A DNA stretch of 64,000 bases from Sphingomonas natans (GTDB lineage: Bacteria > Pseudomonadota > Alphaproteobacteria > Sphingomonadales > Sphingomonadaceae). The stretch lies in assembly GCF_030546695.1 (NCBI RefSeq), contig NZ_JAUOTP010000009.1, positions 1 through 64,000 of the forward strand. Direction: 5' to 3'. How positions within the stretch are numbered: position 1 is the first letter of the stretch; each line of letters opens with the position of its first letter. The notes beneath the pieces are model-generated. The model was not told where the DNA came from and did no database searches. It saw only the letters and a program-made list of their open reading frames with translations. This document shows positions 57,424 through 64,000 of this stretch, piece by piece. The position numbers and the translations under genes are program-made.

Positions 57424-58563
57424 ATGGGCTTCGGCGCGATCATCACCACAGGAGACGGCAACCGGCCGCTCGACGCAGCCCTTGCCGGCTGCCTGACGGA
57501 AGTGCGCGTGGAGCAGTCGCTTGACGACCCCGCTCAGTTCGCCATCCGCTTTGCCGACGACATTGAGGACGGCAAGCTCAGTCGGGCGAGCGACCCGCGG
57601 CTGAAGCCCGAGACATTGATGACCATTGCGGTGCAGGTCGACCAGGCGCTCGTCGTGTTGGTGCGCGGGCCGGTGACCGAGCATCGCAGCCAGATGACCG
57701 TCGGCGGCCCGGGCTCGTGGTTCGAGGTCCACGGCCTCGATCGCCGCGACCTGCTCGACCGGAGCTGCGTTCAGGCCGCCTGGACCGGTCGCGCCTCCGA
57801 CGTAGCGCGTGGGATCCTGCAGGCCAATTTCGATGTCGCCAATGTCGAGGACACGTCGCGCAGCTACGAGACCAACGACACCACGCTCAACCAGCGCAGC
57901 ACCGATCTCTCCTTCCTCACGCAAATCGCCCGCCGCAACAACCTGCACTTCTGGATCAGTTACGTCGGCGAGCAGTCTCCGCTGGGCGGGCTGCAGGTGA
58001 CGGAAACGGCGAACCTCGCCTCGTCCCCCAGCCGCGCCACCGGCGCCGTCGGTGCTCCGCTTCCGCTCGCACCCACCACGTCGCTGTCGCTCAAGGTAAA
58101 CGTGCCGCCCAAGGACTGCCCGAACGTAACAGCCTTCCAGGTCAGCACCGACACGGCCCGGCCCAGCGCCTACCGCACCGGCGCTATGCAGACGGCCGAG
58201 GTCAACCCCGCCACGACCGACGTCAGCGATCCCCAGCCGCCCACCGGCGAACAGCCCAAGCGTCTGCACGACATCGGTGGGATTCGCCGGGAACTTTGCA
58301 TGGCGGGCGCCGGCGATCCGGTGGAAACCCAGGCGCGCGGCGAGGCGGCGCTGACCGAAGCCGGCTTCTTCGTCCAGGCCACCGCGAGCACCACCAAGCA
58401 CATGCTGGGCGGCATATTGCGCCCCCACGACATTGTGAGCGCGATCGGCGTCGGGCCGGCGCTCGGCCCCGCCGCGTTCCGGGTTAAGCAGGTCACGCAC
58501 GTCATCAACGCCGCCGAGCATTTCATGGACCTCGCGCTCGAGAGCAATGGGCTGGGGGGCTGA
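57424..58563 (+). CDS. Phage late-control D-like hub protein
   Basis: This 379-aa protein belongs to the gpD / VgrG N-terminal group which forms the baseplate hub. Matching parts are 'LTEVRVEQSLDDPAQFAIRF', 'WFEVHGLDRRDLLDRSC', 'ETNDTTLNQRSTDLSFLTQI' and 'NNLHFWISY'. The end 'VKQVTHVINAAEHFMDLALE' is typical of the family. In Afp8/VgrG proteins the hub and spike are one chain; here the spike is coded by the next gene. Confidence 0.88.
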   Translation: MGFGAIITTGDGNRPLDAALAGCLTEVRVEQSLDDPAQFAIRFADDIEDGKLSRASDPRLKPETLMTIAVQVDQALVVLVRGPVTEHRSQMTVGGPGSWFEVHGLDRRDLLDRSCVQAAWTGRASDVARGILQANFDVANVEDTSRSYETNDTTLNQRSTDLSFLTQIARRNNLHFWISYVGEQSPLGGLQVTETANLASSPSRATGAVGAPLPLAPTTSLSLKVNVPPKDCPNVTAFQVSTDTARPSAYRTGAMQTAEVNPATTDVSDPQPPTGEQPKRLHDIGGIRRELCMAGAGDPVETQARGEAALTEAGFFVQATASTTKHMLGGILRPHDIVSAIGVGPALGPAAFRVKQVTHVINAAEHFMDLALESNGLGG

Positions 58564-58564
58564 C

Positions 58565-59092
58565 GTGCTGATCGACGATCTCCCCTTTCTCGATGCGGTC
58601 TCTGCCCGGCACTTCGGCAAGTATCGCGGACGCGTGGTCGACAACGCCGATCCCGTCTCGCGCGGGCGGGTGCAGGTCGTCGTTCCCGCCTTGCTCGCCG
58701 AGCAGCCCGTTTGGGCGCTGCCGTGCGCGCCTTATGCGGGACCGAATGTCGGCTTCTTCGCCATGCCTCCTGTGGGTGCGGGCGTTTGGGTGGAGTTTGA
58801 GGGCGGCGATCTCGACTTGCCGATTTGGAGCGGCTGCTTCTGGGCAGACGGGGAGATCGCGTCCGGCGACGCCGCGCCGTCGGTCAAGTTCTGGATCACC
58901 GACGCTGTTTCGATCCGCATCGATGACGACGCGGGCGAGATCGTCGTCAAGACCAGCGGCGCGACCCTGACGCTCACCGCAAGCGAGATCACCGCGGACG
59001 CAAGCACGGTCACGGAGAAAGCGATGTCGAGTCAGATCACGGTCTCGGCCAGCGGCTTCGACGTCAACAATGGCGCATTCACCGTCGTCTGA
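58565..59092 (+). CDS. Baseplate assembly protein V-like spike
   Basis: This 175-aa protein is gpV-like: the OB-fold part reads 'RHFGKYRGRVVDNADPVSRG' and 'RVQVVVPALLAE', then 'GFFAMPPVGAGVWVEFEGG' and 'PIWSGCFWAD'. The last 60 residues are a repeating beta-strand spike stem ('ATLTLTASEITADASTVTEK'). It forms the membrane-piercing spike on the hub. The start is taken as GTG 58565; an in-frame ATG at 58547 would overlap the previous gene. Confidence 0.88.
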   Translation: MLIDDLPFLDAVSARHFGKYRGRVVDNADPVSRGRVQVVVPALLAEQPVWALPCAPYAGPNVGFFAMPPVGAGVWVEFEGGDLDLPIWSGCFWADGEIASGDAAPSVKFWITDAVSIRIDDDAGEIVVKTSGATLTLTASEITADASTVTEKAMSSQITVSASGFDVNNGAFTVV

Positions 59093-59107
59093 GAAGGAGA
59101 CAGGAAG

Positions 59108-59425
59108 ATGGCAGGCAACATCCAGACCCTCGCAGCCGGCATCTCCGATGCGGCGCAGGTGCCTGCCACGACCAACGTGTCGCCCAACCAACGGGTCAGC
59201 GCTGCGACGGGCACGCTTGGCACCGTCGCGGACGTGCTCATCTTTCCCGGTGCCGTCCCGCCCTTCACCGTGGTCGGCAACTGGATTTCGCCGAACACCC
59301 GCTGCTCCGTCGGTGGAATTCCGACCATCTCGATCAGCAGCGTCGGTAATTGCGTCAACGCAGTCGGCGTCCCCACCGGGCCGATGATCGTGAAGATCCC
59401 CGACAGCCGCGTCAGCGCGCAGTGA
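59108..59425 (+). CDS. PAAR-like spike-tip protein
   Basis: This 105-aa protein fits the PAAR-like (Afp10) group: short repeats of strand such as 'VLIFPGAVPPFTVVGNWISP', then 'CSVGGIPTISISSVGNCVN' and 'PTGPMIVKIPDSRV'. It should cap the spike made by the previous gene. Two cysteines but few histidines are visible for metal binding. AAGGAGACAGGAAG precedes the ATG. Confidence 0.75.
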   Translation: MAGNIQTLAAGISDAAQVPATTNVSPNQRVSAATGTLGTVADVLIFPGAVPPFTVVGNWISPNTRCSVGGIPTISISSVGNCVNAVGVPTGPMIVKIPDSRVSAQ

Positions 59426-59441
59426 TGGAAGGGTGACGGAC

Positions 59442-59825
59442 ATGGCCGCCAATCTCTTCCAGGCGATTCACCACCCGCTCTCGGTTGCTCCGGGCAGCGG
59501 GCGGCTGCGCCAGGAGACAGATTACGAGGCCTATATCAAGCAGCTCATCCGCCAGGTGCTGCTGACGGCTCCGGGCGAGCGGATCAACCGGCCGGAGTTC
59601 GGCGCGGGCGTCCGCCGCCTCGTCTTCGCGCCGTTAAGCCCCGCGACGGCGTCGCTCGCCCAGACGATGATCTATCAGGCGCTCACCAACTGGCTTAGCG
59701 ACCTGATCCGCGTCGAGAAGGTGACAGCGGCGACGACCGAACCGGGCCGCCTCGATATCATCGTCGCCTATCTGCTCCGCGCTCGTGGCGAGCGCCGCTT
59801 CCTGAACGTGGAGGTGACGGTCTGA
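59442..59825 (+). CDS. gp25/GPW-family baseplate wedge protein
   Basis: This 127-aa protein has the gp25 pattern: 'LFQAIHHPLSVAPGSGRLRQ', 'YIKQLIRQVLLTAPGERIN', 'RPEFGAGVRRLVFAP' and 'DIIVAYLLRARGERRFLNVE'. gp25 starts sheath assembly at the baseplate; the conserved 'PGERINRPEFG' with the E-P-R core is present. The ATG at 59442 is preferred because GGAAGGG lies 8 nt upstream; a GTG at 59433 is also in frame. TGATG overlaps the following gene. Confidence 0.92.
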   Translation: MAANLFQAIHHPLSVAPGSGRLRQETDYEAYIKQLIRQVLLTAPGERINRPEFGAGVRRLVFAPLSPATASLAQTMIYQALTNWLSDLIRVEKVTAATTEPGRLDIIVAYLLRARGERRFLNVEVTV

Positions 59826-62416
59826 TGGCGGAGATCGATCGCAAGAGCCTGATCTGCGACCAGGTGATTTCGACTGTCACGGGCATCGACTTCGTGCGCG
59901 TCGCCGACCCGAACGATCAGCGGCGCCTCCACGTCTTCTTCATCGTCGATCCCGACGCGCTCGACGTCGATCCGTTCGACATTACCGTCGCGCCGCCTGT
60001 CGGCTTCGCGCGCATCGACGCGGTGGAGGACAGCGACGACACGATCGCGATCGCCGCCCTCGCGTGGGACCGTCTGCCCGACGCGCAGGGTAATCTCCGC
60101 GCCGTGCTCGTCATCGACGTTGAGCAGCCGGGCGATTTTCGGCTCTATCGCTTGACGCTGATCGACCCCCACGCGCCGCCGCGGATCGACCGCTTCTTCA
60201 ACGACGTCATCTTCTCGTTCAAGCAGGGCTGCCCGACCGCGTTCGACTGCGCGTCGCGGCACGATTGCCCGGACGAAGCGCCGGTTGACTGGCCCATCGA
60301 CTATCTGGCCCGCGACTTCGAGAGCTTCCGTGTGGCGCTGATGGACTTTGCAGCGCAGCGTTACCCCGACTGGCAAGAGCGCATCCCGGCCGACGTCGGC
60401 AGCATGCTCGCCGAGCTGTCGGCCGCGCTTGGCGACGAATTCAGCTATATTCAGGACCGCCATTCGCGCGAGGGTTACCTCGAGACTCTCAGTCAGCGCC
60501 GCTCGCTCGCGGCCTTTGCCGGGCTCGTCGACTACCAGCTCGACGAAGGGTTGAGCGCGAGCACCTATCTGCGCCTGACCGTCGATATCGGCGGGGTGGA
60601 GGTGCCGGCGGGCCTGCGCGCTTGGGCCGATCCCGAAGGCATGCCGGCGATCGCCTTCGAGGTCGGCACGGGCCTGCGCAGCTACCGCGACATTCCGGCC
60701 GAAGGCCTGGAGCGCGCGACCTACTGGCTGCATGCCTTGTGGAACGACATGCCCGCGCATGTGCCAGACCCCGCATTGCGGTGCCTGGAGGTCGGCGCGC
60801 GCGAGCTGTGGCTGGTCGGCGAGCCGCTGGTCGCCGCCACTTTGCCCGGCACACCGGACCCGGCCGCCGTCACGCGCTTCTGGATCGGCCGCAAGCTCCT
60901 CATCGAAACGCGTCCGGTTGCGCGCGACGCTCCCCAACGCCGCCTCATCGTCGAGGTGGACGCGCCCGTCGAGGTCGTCACCGACCCCCTCATAACGGAT
61001 ATCAACGGCAACCCGATCAACACGACGCGCATTCACTGGCGCGCCGAGGACGCGCTGCCGTTCGAGCTCGACCTCGCCTCCACCTTCGTCAGCGCCAATC
61101 TCGTGCCCGCCGCCGCCGGGCTGACGGTGCGCGACCATGTTGCGATCGGCTTTCCCCCCCCGCCGCCGCACGACGACCTGCCGACCACGGTCGAGCGCGC
61201 CGGCCCGTTCGACCTCGACAGCGGCGCGCGCGCGATCCTGCACCGCCGCAGCCTGCCGCTGACCGACATGTCGGGCCTGGGCTGGCGGTTCGCCGACGAT
61301 CCGCCGCCGCTCGGCGCGTTCCCGATCCCTGAAATACTGATCGAGGAAGTGCAGCCCAATGGCGGACCTGTCGACAGCCTCCCCGCGGGCGACCTGTGGC
61401 ACTTCCAGCGCGAGATCCTGCTCGGCGATGAACGGGGCCGGCTGTTCACCATCGAGCCGGGCGTCTGGCGCGACGTGATCAGCTTCGACCGGCTCGGCCA
61501 GCGCATTGTCCACCAGGATTATGCAGCCGACGGTGGCGCGACGGTCCGCTTCGGCGACGGCACCTTCGGCCTGCGCCCGCCGGACGGCGCCCTGTTCCGG
61601 ATCACCTATCGCACGGGCCCCGGCCGCCGCGCCAATCTGCCTGCCGACAGCATCACTCTGCTCGCCGCTCCCCCCGGCGCGCCGCAGGGCGCCGTCGCTG
61701 CCACCGAGGCGGCGCTGGTCGCGGTCAGCAACCCCCTCCCGGTCACCGGCGGCCGCGATCCCGAGGATATGGAACTCGCGCGCCGCATCATTCCCGAGGC
61801 CTTCCGCGCGCTCGTCTGGCGCGCAGTGCTCGACCAGGATTATCGCGAAATTGCGGAGCGGCTCCCCTGGGTGCAGCGGGCGGGAGCCGTGACGCGCTGG
61901 ACGGGAAGCTGGCTCACCACCTTCGTCACGCCAGACCCGCTTGGCAGCGCGACGCTGTCCGAGCCGCGTCGCACCGAGCTTGAGGCGCTGATGGACCGGG
62001 TCCGCCAAGCAGGCCGCGAGGTCCATGTTATCGACCCAGTGTTCCTCGACATCGACCTCGACATTTCGATCTGCATCGAACCCGGCGCCTATTTCGGCCA
62101 AGTGCAGGAACGCGTGGTCCGCGCGCTGACCGGGCCTGCCCGCTACGGCGAGCCGCTGCCCTTCTTTCACCCCGATAATTGGAGCTTCGGCGACCCGCTC
62201 TACCGCGCCGAGGTGGAAGCCGCGACCGCCGCCGTACCGGGAGTGCTGGCAGTGGACGGGATCCGCCTGCGCCGTCGTGGTCAGGCCGAATTTGCCGAAT
62301 TTGCCGACGCGGTGCTTGTTGCCGGCACCGACCGCATCTTGCGCCTCGCCAACGACCCGCGTCTGCCCGATCAGGGCAGCCTCGCCATCCGGCTGCGCGC
62401 CGTGGCACCTGCCTGA
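59825..62416 (+). CDS. Baseplate J-like protein (Afp11-like)
   Basis: This 863-aa baseplate wedge protein has a gpJ domain in the second half ('DGTFGLRPPDGALFRITYRT', 'GRRANLPADSITLLAAPPGA') and continues with 'ITNPLPVTGGRDPEDMELAR'-like text at the position 'AVSNPLPVTGGRDPEDMEL'. The end 'VLAVDGIRLRRRGQAEFAEF' completes the usual layout. In the first half 'DYLARDFESFRVALMDFAAQ' and 'DVGSMLAELSAALGDEFSYI' mark the eCIS subgroup. It overlaps the gp25 stop by 1 nt. Confidence 0.93.
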   Translation: MAEIDRKSLICDQVISTVTGIDFVRVADPNDQRRLHVFFIVDPDALDVDPFDITVAPPVGFARIDAVEDSDDTIAIAALAWDRLPDAQGNLRAVLVIDVEQPGDFRLYRLTLIDPHAPPRIDRFFNDVIFSFKQGCPTAFDCASRHDCPDEAPVDWPIDYLARDFESFRVALMDFAAQRYPDWQERIPADVGSMLAELSAALGDEFSYIQDRHSREGYLETLSQRRSLAAFAGLVDYQLDEGLSASTYLRLTVDIGGVEVPAGLRAWADPEGMPAIAFEVGTGLRSYRDIPAEGLERATYWLHALWNDMPAHVPDPALRCLEVGARELWLVGEPLVAATLPGTPDPAAVTRFWIGRKLLIETRPVARDAPQRRLIVEVDAPVEVVTDPLITDINGNPINTTRIHWRAEDALPFELDLASTFVSANLVPAAAGLTVRDHVAIGFPPPPPHDDLPTTVERAGPFDLDSGARAILHRRSLPLTDMSGLGWRFADDPPPLGAFPIPEILIEEVQPNGGPVDSLPAGDLWHFQREILLGDERGRLFTIEPGVWRDVISFDRLGQRIVHQDYAADGGATVRFGDGTFGLRPPDGALFRITYRTGPGRRANLPADSITLLAAPPGAPQGAVAATEAALVAVSNPLPVTGGRDPEDMELARRIIPEAFRALVWRAVLDQDYREIAERLPWVQRAGAVTRWTGSWLTTFVTPDPLGSATLSEPRRTELEALMDRVRQAGREVHVIDPVFLDIDLDISICIEPGAYFGQVQERVVRALTGPARYGEPLPFFHPDNWSFGDPLYRAEVEAATAAVPGVLAVDGIRLRRRGQAEFAEFADAVLVAGTDRILRLANDPRLPDQGSLAIRLRAVAPA

Positions 62417-62426
62417 GGAGCGCGCG

Positions 62427-64000
62427 ATGGCCACCTGCCTTTGCGACGCGCGCGTCTTTCCGCCACCGCCGGATATCCCGGCTGGGCTCGCCCGGCTGCC
62501 CCGCCAGATCGGCGGCTTCCCCGACTTCCGCGCGGCACTGCTCGCCGGGGTCGCGCTCAAGCCGGCGCTCGACGGCTGGCGCGCGCGGGAAGGCGACGAT
62601 TTCGGCCTGATGCTGCTCGAATGGTGGGCGTATGTGCTCGACGTCCTGTCGTTCTACAGCGGCGAGCTTGCGGGCGAGCTGTACATCCGGACGGCGCAGC
62701 GCGACCGTTCGCTCCGCCGCCTCGTTGCGCTGATCGGCTACACGCCCAGGCCGCCGCTGGCCGCCTCGGCAACGCTAGTGCTGTTCGCTGAGGCGGGCCG
62801 GTCGATCTCCGTCCCCGCCGGTACGGCCTTCCGCTCCGACGTCGTCGCCGGCCAGGCGCCGCAGATCTTCGAGGCGAGCGTGGACACCCAGATTCACCAA
62901 AGCCTCAACGAATGGACGATCGCGCCCATCCGCCCGCAGACGTTTGACAGAGGCCCCCTGCTCCTCGATCCGAAAGGCGCGAGTATCGCCGAAGGCCAGA
63001 TCGTGCTCGTCGAATCGGGTAGCACGCGCCACGCCGCCAGGATTGCCGCGGTCGCCAGCCGCCGCTTCCTCGACGGCGAAACCTATGTCCAGCCGACGCT
63101 TGCGCCTGCGCCCATGATACCGGCGGCCCAGCAGCTCGCGACGATCCGCCTCAGCCGCCCCGCACAGCGCGCTGCCGCGAACGCCTTCGCTGGCGCGCCG
63201 CGCGCCCGCACCGGAAGCGTCGTGACGCTCATCCTTGACGCCCTTTACCCGCAGCTCCGCGCCGGAACTGCCGTGATCCTGGAGGATGCCGCGACCGGTC
63301 AACTCCATGTGCTGACGATCTCTTCGGTCGCGCTTTCCCATGTGCCGCTCGCCGGCAGCTCGCCCGCGCCGACTGTTCCCTTCACCCAAGTCACGCTCGC
63401 CGGCGCGGAACCGGATTGGATCGGCTCAGTCTCGCCAGACAGGCTGGTACTTCACTTCAACAATGTCACCGCGGGCCGCGTCGTCCGCCCGGCCAAAGCC
63501 GAGATCATGCTCGGCGACCTGCGCGCATCCGCCCCGCTGACTGCCCCGGTCAAGCCGCTCCAGCTCGACACGGCGAGTCGTGTGCTGCTCAGGGACGCGC
63601 TGGAGCGTGGTGCCGATCTTGCCGCCAACGTGACCGATGACGGTGCCGGCAACGGCACGCTGCGTCTGCTGAGCACCGCCCTTCTATCGTCGCCGCTTGC
63701 CGCGCCTGTCGCGGCCTACGGCAATCTCGTTGCGGTGACTCGCGGCGAGAGTGTGTCGGAAATACTCGGCAGCGGCGACGCGACCAGAGCCTTTCAGACC
63801 TTCCGCCTCAAGAAAAAGCCGTTGACCTACATCGCCGCGCCCGGCGCACCCGGTGGCCGGCAGAGCACCCTGCGCATCTGGGTCGATGCTGTCCTCTGGC
63901 GCGAGGTGCCCAGCTTGTTCGTGGCCGGCCCCGAAGACCGGGTCTATACGGTTCGTCAGACGGTGGACGGCGAGACCGAGATCGGCTTCGGCGGCCAAGG
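62427..64000 (+). CDS. Baseplate protein (Afp12-like), 3' end beyond the window
   Basis: The open frame from ATG 62427 (GAGGAG upstream) runs to the window end, at least 524 codons. It starts 'ATCLCDARVFPPPPDIPAGL' and has 'LPRQIGGFPDFRAALLAG' and 'DDFGLMLLEWWAYVLDVLSF' then 'YSGELAGELYIRTAQRDRSL'. These are the marks of the second baseplate J-like (Afp12) protein of eCIS loci. In the family it reaches about 900-1000 aa, so roughly half is missing. Genes for fibre (Afp13) and tape measure (Afp14) are expected next. Confidence 0.9.
   Translation, partial: MATCLCDARVFPPPPDIPAGLARLPRQIGGFPDFRAALLAGVALKPALDGWRAREGDDFGLMLLEWWAYVLDVLSFYSGELAGELYIRTAQRDRSLRRLVALIGYTPRPPLAASATLVLFAEAGRSISVPAGTAFRSDVVAGQAPQIFEASVDTQIHQSLNEWTIAPIRPQTFDRGPLLLDPKGASIAEGQIVLVESGSTRHAARIAAVASRRFLDGETYVQPTLAPAPMIPAAQQLATIRLSRPAQRAAANAFAGAPRARTGSVVTLILDALYPQLRAGTAVILEDAATGQLHVLTISSVALSHVPLAGSSPAPTVPFTQVTLAGAEPDWIGSVSPDRLVLHFNNVTAGRVVRPAKAEIMLGDLRASAPLTAPVKPLQLDTASRVLLRDALERGADLAANVTDDGAGNGTLRLLSTALLSSPLAAPVAAYGNLVAVTRGESVSEILGSGDATRAFQTFRLKKKPLTYIAAPGAPGGRQSTLRIWVDAVLWREVPSLFVAGPEDRVYTVRQTVDGETEIGFGGQ

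Noticed and set aside
56242-58644. An 800-codon minus-strand reading opposite the hub and Afp7-like genes
   Set aside because: Opposite-strand shadow; the plus-strand products match known baseplate families.
59768-62560. A 930-codon minus-strand reading
   Set aside because: It is the shadow of the baseplate J gene (59825-62416) and has no domain of its own; the high GC keeps the opposite frame open.
47853-64000. Prophage or type VI secretion system
   Set aside because: No capsid, portal, terminase or lysis genes are visible, no TssBC-type sheath pair is present, and the AAA+ ATPase with DUF4255 is a marker of extracellular contractile systems. Genes beyond 64 kb could still change this.

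Overview
The window reads as a high-GC alphaproteobacterium of the order Sphingomonadales. Three things point there: a lasso-peptide locus with an isopeptidase and a FecI/FecR/TonB-receptor arm, a PEP-CTERM tail of the 'PEPATW...GFG' type, and general codon use. The genus cannot be settled from the sequence alone.

1-24 kb is a surface-polysaccharide region broken up by insertion sequences. It opens with an IS66-type element that runs off the left edge. Then come two family-16 glycoside hydrolases (one with RTX calcium-binding repeats), two GT4 glycosyltransferases, three membrane acyltransferases (one with an SGNH domain), an O-antigen ligase/polymerase-like protein, a UDP-glucuronate 4-epimerase-like enzyme and phosphoglucomutase. 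Relics of IS66, IS110 and IS5 elements lie between them. Several of these genes are visibly richer in A+T than the rest of the window, which suggests transfer.

24.4-31.6 kb starts with a 51-nt 3' half of a tRNA-Arg(CCG) gene beside a tyrosine recombinase, which is the signature of an integrated island. AlpA-, ArdC-, sigma-region-4- and nucleotidyltransferase-HEPN-like genes follow, then a PRC-barrel gene and a stretch of hairpin repeats.

31.6-40.6 kb is a complete lasso-peptide locus. The plus strand carries a FecI-type sigma factor, a FecR-type anti-sigma factor, a TonB-dependent receptor and an S9-family lasso isopeptidase. The minus strand carries a 39-aa precursor, a fused B protein and a macrolactam synthetase. 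The two arms converge and overlap by 61 nt. Made peptide could be taken back up by the receptor, sensed through FecR/FecI and linearised by the isopeptidase.

41.9-47.4 kb holds a gluzincin metalloprotease with a probable emfourin-type inhibitor gene, a HAD-hydrolase relic, a PEP-CTERM GDSL hydrolase, and small genes.

47.9-64 kb is an extracellular contractile injection system (Afp/PVC/MAC type). It has one sheath, one tube, a zinc-ribbon baseplate protein, a proline-rich protein, a DUF4255 cap protein, an AAA+ ATPase, Afp7/gp53/gpD/gpV/PAAR/gp25-like baseplate and spike proteins, and two baseplate J proteins, the second cut by the window end. Tail fibre, tape measure and any cargo must lie beyond 64 kb.
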